NCBI GenBank assembly: GCA_964601275.1
Contig: CAZRMV010000006.1
Location: 204,961 to 268,960 of the forward strand
From: JAOZPE01 sp964601275
GTDB taxonomy: Bacteria > Krumholzibacteriota > Krumholzibacteriia > JAJRXK01
Length of the DNA stretch: 64,000 nucleotides
Reading direction: 5' to 3'
Shown in pieces: positions 1-7,559 of this stretch. The position numbers were made by a program, and so were the translations under genes. How positions within the stretch are numbered: position 1 is the stretch's first letter; the number at the start of each line of letters is the position of its first letter. The notes beneath the pieces were generated by a model. That model did no database searches and was not told where the DNA came from. It worked only from the letters and a program-made list of their open reading frames with translations.

Positions 1-757
1 TGCGCAGACCTATCTCAACACCGTGATGGGAGTGGACATGGTCTTCTCCGACGCCCGATCGGCCTTGCAGGGACAGACCGCTCCCTACTTCCGGCCCACC
101 GGCTCGCCCCCGGGGATGTTCACCACGGGATTGGTGGCCTACGGCGGCTGCTTGTCCATCAACACCTTCGACTACATCCAGCCGAACAACGGCAGCGGAT
201 CCTACGCGGCCCACGAGTTCACCGACGGTGGGCCGACCGGGACGGCACTGCAACCGGTGGCCTCGATCTGGCATGAGAGGACCGAGGCGGTCGGCACCGG
301 CACCTATCGGCGCGTCGATCTGACCTTCCCCTTCGGCTTCCTCTACATCACCGATTACTATCCCGATGCCGACCAGGGAATCTCCGGACGCTCCGCCTTC
401 GTGGCGGAGATCCTCAACGCCTTCGGGCAGTCCTCGGTGATCGGCAGCGCCACCGGGACCCCGCGGCTGGGGCCGCAGAGACTGCTGGTCGAGCAGAACC
501 ATCCGAATCCGTTCAATCCGAGGACCACCATCCGCTTCACCGCCCCCAGGAAAGGGCGTTACCAGGTGACGGTGTTCAACCAGCGAGGCGAGGTGGTCCG
601 CCGGCTCTTCGACGGCACGGCCCAGGCCGGGGTGACCACCAGCGTGACCTGGGACGGACGCGATCAGACCGGACATCCGTCCTCGAGTGGGATCTACCTC
701 TACCAGGTGAAGGGGGAGGGATTCACGGAGACCCGTAAGATGGCGCTTATCAAGTGA
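1..757 (+). CDS. Secreted protein with FlgD-like C-terminal domain (3' part)
   Basis: The reading frame is open from base 2, so the gene begins before the window; GTG 23 and ATG 26 are internal codons and need not be starts. About 250 residues are visible. The first 150 or so look like an extracellular domain without a recognisable catalytic motif. The last 85 residues form an FlgD-like Ig-type domain: EQNHPNPFNPRTTIRF near residue 160, then YQVTVFNQRGEVVRRL, VTWDGRDQTGH and SGIYLYQV, ending in a basic KMALIK. Such domains close secreted proteins in FCB-related phyla and are thought to act in sorting or surface attachment. Two other proteins here (54564 and 60328) end the same way. The role of the body is unknown. 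Confidence 0.85.
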   Translation, partial: AQTYLNTVMGVDMVFSDARSALQGQTAPYFRPTGSPPGMFTTGLVAYGGCLSINTFDYIQPNNGSGSYAAHEFTDGGPTGTALQPVASIWHERTEAVGTGTYRRVDLTFPFGFLYITDYYPDADQGISGRSAFVAEILNAFGQSSVIGSATGTPRLGPQRLLVEQNHPNPFNPRTTIRFTAPRKGRYQVTVFNQRGEVVRRLFDGTAQAGVTTSVTWDGRDQTGHPSSSGIYLYQVKGEGFTETRKMALIK

Positions 758-799
758 TTGGCGCGGAGTCCTCGAGGACTTCATAAGGTAGCGAAAGCC

Positions 800-824
800 G
801 GCCATGGCGCAGGACGCCGTGGCC
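800..824. terminator. Possible bidirectional terminator hairpin
   Basis: GGCCATGGCG and CGCCGTGGCC form a 10-bp stem with one G-U pair around a 5-nt loop. It sits between the convergent stops at 757 and 833, and on the plus strand it is followed by a pyrimidine-rich stretch (GCTTCTCTTC). There is no true T-run. A 14-nt perfect palindrome (767-780, AGTCCTCGAGGACT) lies just upstream. Confidence 0.4.
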
Positions 825-832
825 GCTTCTCT

Positions 833-2488
833 TCATCGCAGGCGCCAGACCTGCCAGCGGCTTCCCTCCCAGACCCGCAGGACGCCGACCGGGGGACCGT
901 CCGCGTACGCGCGGGGCAGGACGATCTCGCTGACCCCCATGCGCCGCAGATCGGCGATGCAGAACTCCCCGGGACCCCGGCAACACGAGCGCCGCAGCCG
1001 GCGAACCTCCATGGGGACGAATCCGCTGCTTCCGCCGGCGACCGGCCGATCGATCCAGGCCGCCCACAGCATGCAGCGGGCATCCAGGCTCCGTTCCTCC
1101 TGCTCGCGGCACGGGGTGGGAAAGGCCATCCACGCCCCGCTCTCGCGGTCGTGGGCCAAGACCTTCAGGAGCGCCCGTTCCTCCCGGTCGGGATGCGCCC
1201 TCACCGTCTCGAGAGAGCCGGGCATGAGGTCGAGCAGGGCCAGCGCGAAGATCGCTCCGCCCACCAGGCCCACCGATCGGGGGATGCGCCGGCGCTCCGG
1301 GAGCTCGATCGTCCACCACGTCCATGCCCGGGCTCCCGCCAGGCCCAGGAACAGCATCCCCGGCAGGAAGAGACGCGTGGGCGCCCTCAAGGATTGCAAG
1401 ACCCAGAACCGATCCTGCAGCCAGGCCAGAGGAAGAGGGACCTCCCCCAGCCCCGGCAGGGGCATGTGCCGTCCGAAGGCCAGGAGAAGACCCATTCCAC
1501 ACGCCACCGCCAGGGCGATCCACAGACGCCGGCGCTCCCGGGAACGCTCCATTCCCAGGACGGTCCAGAATCCCGCGGCGGCAAGCCAGGGCCAGATCCA
1601 TCCCGCGTAGAGCACCGGGCGGCCGGGGAGCGGGCGCGGCCACGGCAGCAGGTGGACCGAGGGGGGATGCAACAGGTCGAACGGCCGACCGGCGTACGGT
1701 CCCACCGACCCGGGACCTCGACTGAAACCCGCCACCACGTCTGCGGCCTCCCGGTAGGGAGCGCCGCTGAACCATGCCCACCCCAGACCTCCGGCGATCA
1801 CCACGAGGAGCGCGAGGCCGCGTCCCCCCCTCCACGAGGGCAGAAGGAGAAGGATCGCCAAGAGAACGGCCATCCAAAGCGACGCCAGGTTGTAGAAGCC
1901 CCACAGGGGCTGCAACAGCAGCGAGAGAACCAGAGGAAGCAGACCATCCCACCGGCCCCTGGCCAGCAGCAAGAGCCCCCACAGGGCCAGGGGAAGCCAG
2001 GGCGTGGGAAGCTGGTTGAGATGGTGGTAATGGCCGGCGGCATGCGGACCCGCCGCGTAGACCAGGGCGGCCATCCAGGCTGCGGCGCGGGGCAGCCCGA
2101 GTTCCCGGGCCAGGCGCACCGCGGCCAGGAACGCGAGCGAGAGGGTCCCGATCAGGGCGAGATTGTAGGCCAGGGCGGGCCAGCTTCCCATCCCGGGCAA
2201 GGGAGCCACCAGCAGGGCCTGTCCGGCCAGGGAGTCCATATAGGCCAGGCTCCACGGAGCCGGCCAGAAGAAGGGAGCCTGCCAGGCGGAAGCGTGCAGG
2301 GGGGGATGGCGCAACACCCACTGCAGGATCCCGCACTGCAGCAAGGGGTCGAGACCCCGGGCCATCGATGGCAGCTCCCGCAGTGGATCGGCACCGGAGA
2401 GCAGCAGGGGCAGGATCCCGGTGAACACGGCTCCCGCCGCCTGCGCCAGGCGCCAGCTCGTCTCTCGGTCGCGTTTCTCCCGGTTCAT
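833..2488 (-). CDS. Polytopic membrane protein, GT-C glycosyltransferase-like
   Basis: 551 residues, rich in Leu, Ala and Trp, with about ten or more hydrophobic segments in the first 430 residues and a soluble C-terminal tail of about 100 residues. The N-terminal loop (GLDPLLQ, then APFFWPAPWSLAYMDSLAGQ) resembles the first periplasmic loop of large integral membrane glycosyltransferase-like proteins, which transfer sugars from polyprenyl-phosphate donors. That family link is an inference, since no catalytic residue can be proved here. The start at ATG 2488 is chosen because it overlaps the TGA of the upstream sulfatase-like gene (ATGA), implying translational coupling. The frame stays open further upstream, but that part is antisense-like and lies inside the neighbour. 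It is the last gene of the long nuo transcription unit. Confidence 0.75.
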   Translation of the reverse strand: MNREKRDRETSWRLAQAAGAVFTGILPLLLSGADPLRELPSMARGLDPLLQCGILQWVLRHPPLHASAWQAPFFWPAPWSLAYMDSLAGQALLVAPLPGMGSWPALAYNLALIGTLSLAFLAAVRLARELGLPRAAAWMAALVYAAGPHAAGHYHHLNQLPTPWLPLALWGLLLLARGRWDGLLPLVLSLLLQPLWGFYNLASLWMAVLLAILLLLPSWRGGRGLALLVVIAGGLGWAWFSGAPYREAADVVAGFSRGPGSVGPYAGRPFDLLHPPSVHLLPWPRPLPGRPVLYAGWIWPWLAAAGFWTVLGMERSRERRRLWIALAVACGMGLLLAFGRHMPLPGLGEVPLPLAWLQDRFWVLQSLRAPTRLFLPGMLFLGLAGARAWTWWTIELPERRRIPRSVGLVGGAIFALALLDLMPGSLETVRAHPDREERALLKVLAHDRESGAWMAFPTPCREQEERSLDARCMLWAAWIDRPVAGGSSGFVPMEVRRLRRSCCRGPGEFCIADLRRMGVSEIVLPRAYADGPPVGVLRVWEGSRWQVWRLR

Positions 2489-4485
2489 TCCACGTACCCC
2501 AGAGAACGCAGGCGCGCCCGCAGCGCGGGGTCGTCCACTTCCGGGAGGGCGATCCGGCGCGCCGCGGCCCGCCATCGATCGAGAGCGTCCAGCAGACCGC
2601 GTTCGGTCGCCGAGAGCTTTGCGGGGGAAACCATCACCGGCCGTTCCCGCCCCGGGCCGCAGGCGTCGATCCGGGCAAAGGAGATCTCCTCGTCGTCCCG
2701 CAACACTCCCCGACCGCCCTCCAGGATCAGGCGGGTCCTCTGGGTCCCGTAGAGCAGGTCCTCGGCCAGAAGAAGCGGCGGGGAGCACTCGGCATCGGGC
2801 ATTCCGCCACCGGCGGGTTGCGCGGCTCGCAGCATCTCGCTGCGATCCACCCCGAACACGTAGGGTGCCAGGAGGGAATCGACCATGGAAACCGCGCGGC
2901 CGGCCGGACGCATCGCGGGCAGATGGAGAAGCGAGAGCACCGTGGGTCCGACGTCTTCGATCTTCATGCCTGTGCCGAGGGCTCCGCGCGGCAGACCCAT
3001 TCCGCCGAATGCCAGGGGAATCCGCAACAACTCTGCATAGAGGGTGTGCCCGTGTTCGAAGCCGCCGTGCTCGAAGAACTCCTCGCCATGGTCGCTGGCC
3101 ACGATCCATAGAAGCGGCCGATTCCCGCTGGCCTCTTGCGCCGAGTCCAGGAGTCGGCCGACCTGTCGATCGAGGAAGAGGACCTCCCGCCGATAGAGTT
3201 CGCCCAGTGCATCCTTGGCCGAGGGACTGAGGGTGTCGGCCGCGGCGCGGATCGCCCGGACATCCCACACAGCATCCTTCTCCAGGAAGGGGCGCAAGGG
3301 CTCAAGCCAATTGCCGGGATGCGGATCCACCGTCTCGCCGCGGGGTCCCCGGAGGTGGTAGGGCATGTGGGGATCGAGGACATGGACCCACACCAACCAC
3401 GGTCCGTCCGGCCGGTGGGAAAGCCACCGGCGGGCCCGCGCGATGATCCGGTCTCCACGATCCAACGAAGCCTGGAGATGCCGCTCCAGCCAACGAACCC
3501 AGATCATCTGCGCGACGGGATCGAGCCGCTCGATCCGGGAGGAATGGTCGAAGGCGTCAAAACCCCGGGAGAACCCCAGGGAACCTTCCAGGTGGGGATT
3601 GGAGACCCAGGCCATGGTCCGGTATCCCGCGTTCTGCAGGATCTGCGGCCACCAGGCCACGTCCTTGCAGACCGGACGGTATCGATCGGCCCCGTGACCG
3701 GTGGGCGCGACCGCGGAGAACAACGAGGCAAAACTCGGCCGGGTCCAGGGGGAACAGCTCCAACCCTCGCAACGCACCCCCTGGGAAATCCATCGATCGA
3801 AACCGGGCGTCTTGGGGCCTCCGTAGACGCCCAGCGCGTCCCGGCGCAGGGTGTCGATGGTGAAGAGGAGGACGTTGGGAGCCTCTTTCAGCTCCGCCGT
3901 CCCGATTCGCCGGGAGGATCCACCCGCTCTCCCCATCCCCGGGAGCAGGGCCAACTGGAGCACCGCGCCGACGATCAAGCCCGCGGTCAGGAGGATCGAA
4001 AGTCTTGCCGCCACCCTTCCCGCCCGGCGGGATCGGCGCCATCTGAGGTAGGCAGTGGACGGAAGGACCAGAACGAGCGCCACCACGGTGGACAGGCTCA
4101 GCGCGAGCAGGAAGACCTCCAGGGCGAAGAAACCGGGCCGGTGGTAGCTGAGGAGCGGCCAGTGGGAGAATCGCGCGAGGTGATCCAGATCGACCCACAC
4201 GGTGGGCAAGAGGCCGCCGAACCACACCCAGCCCACGCCGCGCGGTCTTCTTCCGGCAAGCCGGGAAAGCAGCATCGCGATCGCCGCCCCCGCCGCGAAG
4301 ACGGCGGCCTGCATCCCCGCGAACGCGAGCGGAGACGCCCCATCGAAGGGAAGGTGTCCGATCGGTGGGGGTCCGCTGCGGTGGTACATGCACTCGGCGG
4401 CGCCCAGAAGAGCGCCGCTGAGAGCGATCACCGCCAGGAGAGGAACGTTCCCTCCCGTGGCCCGTGGCTGGGAAGAGGACTCCAT
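2485..4485 (-). CDS. Membrane-anchored sulfatase-like (alkaline phosphatase superfamily) protein
   Basis: 666 residues. The first 190 or so contain about five hydrophobic helices. The rest is a sulfatase-type domain beginning LKEAPNVLLFTIDTLRRDAL, with metal-binding Asp residues there and a second set in VASDHGEEFFEHG. At the nucleophile position it reads SPWTRPSFASL, so the usual Cys of the formylglycine motif (C-x-P-x-R) is replaced by Thr. It may therefore be a phosphotransferase, a phosphatase-like enzyme or a sulfatase relative that does not use formylglycine. It starts 12 nt after the nuoN stop and overlaps the next gene by ATGA, so it is probably cotranscribed with complex I. Its substrate is unknown; a cell-envelope glycan or lipid is a guess based on the neighbouring membrane protein. 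Confidence 0.85.
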   Translation of the reverse strand: MESSSQPRATGGNVPLLAVIALSGALLGAAECMYHRSGPPPIGHLPFDGASPLAFAGMQAAVFAAGAAIAMLLSRLAGRRPRGVGWVWFGGLLPTVWVDLDHLARFSHWPLLSYHRPGFFALEVFLLALSLSTVVALVLVLPSTAYLRWRRSRRAGRVAARLSILLTAGLIVGAVLQLALLPGMGRAGGSSRRIGTAELKEAPNVLLFTIDTLRRDALGVYGGPKTPGFDRWISQGVRCEGWSCSPWTRPSFASLFSAVAPTGHGADRYRPVCKDVAWWPQILQNAGYRTMAWVSNPHLEGSLGFSRGFDAFDHSSRIERLDPVAQMIWVRWLERHLQASLDRGDRIIARARRWLSHRPDGPWLVWVHVLDPHMPYHLRGPRGETVDPHPGNWLEPLRPFLEKDAVWDVRAIRAAADTLSPSAKDALGELYRREVLFLDRQVGRLLDSAQEASGNRPLLWIVASDHGEEFFEHGGFEHGHTLYAELLRIPLAFGGMGLPRGALGTGMKIEDVGPTVLSLLHLPAMRPAGRAVSMVDSLLAPYVFGVDRSEMLRAAQPAGGGMPDAECSPPLLLAEDLLYGTQRTRLILEGGRGVLRDDEEISFARIDACGPGRERPVMVSPAKLSATERGLLDALDRWRAAARRIALPEVDDPALRARLRSLGYVE

Positions 4486-4497
4486 GGACGCCCCGTC

Positions 4498-5964
4498 TCA
4501 GAAGGTTCGCGCCAGGGCCGCCGCTCCGAGTCGCGCGAGCTCGAGGACCGAGGAGGGAAAGAGTCCGATCCACAGAAGCAGGATCGCCGCGACGCCGATG
4601 GCGGCCGACGCCTGCACGTCGTCGCCGATGTACGCGTCTTCACCCGGTTCGCGCATGTACAGGTAGACGACGACCCTCAGGTAGTAGTAGGCCGCCACCG
4701 CGCTGTTGAGCAGGGCCACGACCGCCAGGCCCACCATCCCTCGCTGGATGACCGCGCTGAAGACGTAGAACTTTCCCCAGAACCCCGCGGTGGGAGGAAC
4801 GCCGGCCAGACTGAACATGCACACGGCCAGGAAGAACGACACCCACGGATGGCGCCGAGCCAGGCCCGCAAAACCACTCAGTTCGGATCGTTCGCCGCGC
4901 CGCCGGCTCACGAAGGTGACCGCCCCGAATGCGCCCAGGTTCATCAGGGCGTAGGAGGCCAGGTAGAAGAGGATGCCCCGGGTCGCCGGATCGTCGTTCT
5001 GCCCGGAGATCGCCAGGACGCCGACCAGCAGGTACCCGGCGTGGGCGATGGCGCTGTAGGCCAGCATCCGCTTGAGATTGCTCTGCGCCAGGGCGACGAT
5101 GTTGCCGAAGACCATGGTGAGAACGGCGAAACCCATCAGCAAGGGCGCCATCTTGCCCATGATCAGGGGCATTCCCGTCCAGATCAAGCGCACCAGCACC
5201 GCGAACGCGGCCGCCTTGACCCCCGCCGCCATGTATCCCGCCACCGGCGCGGGAGCGCCGGCGTAGACGTCGGGCGTCCATTGATGGAAGGGAACCATGG
5301 CCACCTTGAAGCCCAGGCCCACCAGGATCAAACCCCATCCTCCCCAGAACACCAGGTTCTTTGCCAGCGCCGGATTCCCACCCATCCGCGCCGAGAGGAC
5401 CTCGAACTGGGTCGTGCCGGTCGTGCCGTAGATCAGCGCGATCCCGTAGAGCAAGAAGGCCGAGGCGAATGCGCCCAGGATGAGATACTTGAATCCGGCT
5501 TCCTGACTGTAGCTGGAATTCCGCTGGATGGCCGCCAACACGTAGACGCCGATCGACATCAACTCGAGGGAGAGGAAGACCCCCACCAGGTCGGTCGAAG
5601 ACGCCAGCAGCATCATACCCGCCGTCGCAAACAGCACGAGAACGTAGAACTCGGGCATGGGCGCGCTCTGCCGCCGCAGATACACCGCTCCGAAGCTCAC
5701 CGTCAGAAGCGCGATGATCACGAACAGGATATCGAAGAAGGCGCCGAAGGCGTCCGCCCGCAGCACTCCGTGGAAGAGTGACTGGGAGGGATGACCCAGG
5801 CCCATGTTCGCGCTGACGCCGGCCAGTACCAGGAAGACCGCGCTCAAGATCGAGAGATGGTCGCTGTCCCGGCGGGGGGTGAAGGCCTCAACCAACAGAA
5901 CCACCACCCCACCGGCTACCAGCCACAGGACCGGAGCGATCCGGGAGAGTTCCGCCCAACTCAT
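4498..5964 (-). CDS. nuoN: NADH-quinone oxidoreductase subunit N
   Basis: 488 residues with about 14 membrane helices. It is an antiporter-like subunit of the membrane arm of complex I and takes part in proton pumping. The central proton-antiporter block is clear: VGLGFKVAMVPFHQWTPDVY, with the conserved Lys, and SNLKRMLAYSAIAHAGYLL. Length matches the family (about 485). ATG 5964 is chosen because it overlaps the nuoM stop (ATGA) and follows an AGGAGGT site; a longer frame reaching 6144 lies inside nuoM. It is the last canonical gene of the operon. Confidence 0.96.
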   Translation of the reverse strand: MSWAELSRIAPVLWLVAGGVVVLLVEAFTPRRDSDHLSILSAVFLVLAGVSANMGLGHPSQSLFHGVLRADAFGAFFDILFVIIALLTVSFGAVYLRRQSAPMPEFYVLVLFATAGMMLLASSTDLVGVFLSLELMSIGVYVLAAIQRNSSYSQEAGFKYLILGAFASAFLLYGIALIYGTTGTTQFEVLSARMGGNPALAKNLVFWGGWGLILVGLGFKVAMVPFHQWTPDVYAGAPAPVAGYMAAGVKAAAFAVLVRLIWTGMPLIMGKMAPLLMGFAVLTMVFGNIVALAQSNLKRMLAYSAIAHAGYLLVGVLAISGQNDDPATRGILFYLASYALMNLGAFGAVTFVSRRRGERSELSGFAGLARRHPWVSFFLAVCMFSLAGVPPTAGFWGKFYVFSAVIQRGMVGLAVVALLNSAVAAYYYLRVVVYLYMREPGEDAYIGDDVQASAAIGVAAILLLWIGLFPSSVLELARLGAAALARTF

Positions 5965-7550
5965 CGCTGCACCTCCTCGATCGAAACCGGCGAAGCGTCG
6001 GGAAGGCGAACCGGGGTATTCTCGGCCCACTGCAGATCCGAGGAAGACATGGCGGAAGACACCGCGGATTCCTGGTGCTGGATCACCGCGTTCAACGCGG
6101 GCTCGATCGTCTTCAACCAGGGCCGTGGCTGCAATCCCATCCACAGAATGAAGAAGAAGATCGGCGCCAACAGGAGCACCTCCCTCAACCCCAGGTCCCT
6201 CAAGCCCTGGTTCTGTGGATTCTTCACCTCACCGAGGAACACGCGTTGGTACATCCAGAGCATGTACAGGGCGCCGAAGACCACGCCGGTGGCCCCCAGC
6301 ACCGCAAAGAGGGTCGCGCCGGGCAGGGTGGCGCTCTTGAAGGTTCCCACCAGCACGAGGAACTCTCCGATGAAACCCGACATCCCGGGCAGCCCGATGC
6401 TGGCCAGGGTTGCAATCATGAAGGCGGCCGCGTACAGGGGCATCACCCGGGCGATGCCCCCGAAGTCGCTGATCATACGGGTATGCCGGCGTTCGTAGAT
6501 GAAGCCCACCAGGAGGAAGAGACTGCCGGTGGACAAGCCATGACTGAGCATCACGAACATGGCTCCCGCCAACGACTCGGTGCTCAGCGCGAACAGCCCC
6601 AACACCACGAAACCCAGGTGGCTCACCGACGAATAGGCCACCAGTTTCTTCACGTCCTTCTGCACCATCGCGACGAGCGCGCCGTAGATGATGCCGACGA
6701 CGGCCAGGACGGACAGGAAGGGAGCGAACTGCGCCACCGCCGAGGGAAAGAAGGGAATGGCGAAGCGGATGAGACCGTAGGTTCCCATCTTCAGCAGGAC
6801 GCCCGCCAATACCACCGATCCGGCGGTCGGCGCTTCGACGTGTGCGTCGGGCAACCAGGTATGCAGCGGGAACACCGGGACCTTGATCGCGAACGCCAGG
6901 GCGAATGCCCCGAACAGCCAGGCTTGCTGGGCTGCGCTGAGCGGAAGGTTCCGGAAGGCGAACCACGAGAAGGTGCCGGTTCCCTGGTTGTACATGTACA
7001 GGATGGCCGCCAGCATCAGGACGCTTCCGGTGAAGGTGTAGAGGAAGAACTTCACCGCGGCATAGAGCTTCCGCTTGCCGCCCCAGATCCCGATGATGAG
7101 AGCCATGGGAATGAGCATGGCCTCCCAGAACACGTAGAACAGCACCATGTCCGTTGCGCAGAAGGTGCCGAGCATCGCGGTTTGCAGGAAGAGCATCGAC
7201 ACCATGAACTCGCGCACGCGGGTGGTGATGGCGTTCCAGGTGGAGACGATCAGGATGGGCCCGAGGAAGGTCGTGAGCATCACCAGCCACAGGCTGATGC
7301 CATCGATTCCCAGCGAGTAATGGATGCCGAATCGGGAGACCCAGACGCTGTCCTCGACGAACTGGAAGCCTGCCCCCGGGGTGAACCCGGTCAGAAGCTT
7401 CAGGCTCAGCAGGAAATCGAGCAGGAGGATGACCGCCGCCACCGACTTGGCGCTTCGATCGGCGCCTTTGGGAAGCGCCAGCAGGGGAACGATTCCCGCC
7501 AGCGGCAACAGAATCACCCAACTGAGAAGGTGACTTGAAATCGTTTCCAT
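5961..7550 (-). CDS. nuoM: NADH-quinone oxidoreductase subunit M
   Basis: 529 residues. Antiporter-like membrane subunit of complex I. Visible hallmarks are GIHYSLGIDGISLWLVMLTT near residue 75, FYVFWEAMLIPM with the conserved Glu, KVPVFPLHTWLPDAHVEAP with the key Lys, and KKLVAYSSVSHLGFV. About 14 membrane helices. It starts 9 nt after the nuoL stop and overlaps nuoN by 4 nt. The C-terminal tail after the last helix (about 45 residues, rich in Ser and Glu) is longer than in E. coli. Confidence 0.97.
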   Translation of the reverse strand: METISSHLLSWVILLPLAGIVPLLALPKGADRSAKSVAAVILLLDFLLSLKLLTGFTPGAGFQFVEDSVWVSRFGIHYSLGIDGISLWLVMLTTFLGPILIVSTWNAITTRVREFMVSMLFLQTAMLGTFCATDMVLFYVFWEAMLIPMALIIGIWGGKRKLYAAVKFFLYTFTGSVLMLAAILYMYNQGTGTFSWFAFRNLPLSAAQQAWLFGAFALAFAIKVPVFPLHTWLPDAHVEAPTAGSVVLAGVLLKMGTYGLIRFAIPFFPSAVAQFAPFLSVLAVVGIIYGALVAMVQKDVKKLVAYSSVSHLGFVVLGLFALSTESLAGAMFVMLSHGLSTGSLFLLVGFIYERRHTRMISDFGGIARVMPLYAAAFMIATLASIGLPGMSGFIGEFLVLVGTFKSATLPGATLFAVLGATGVVFGALYMLWMYQRVFLGEVKNPQNQGLRDLGLREVLLLAPIFFFILWMGLQPRPWLKTIEPALNAVIQHQESAVSSAMSSSDLQWAENTPVRLPDASPVSIEEVQR

Positions 7551-7559
7551 CTTCCCTTC

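Noticed and set aside
767..780. Perfect 14-nt palindrome as a terminator
   Set aside because: It has no loop and no T-run; the longer hairpin at 800-824 is a better candidate.
3136..5781. 881-codon frame antisense to nuoN and the sulfatase-like gene
   Set aside because: Composition (Arg, Gly, His, Gln) typical of a shadow frame; both overlapped genes are clear.
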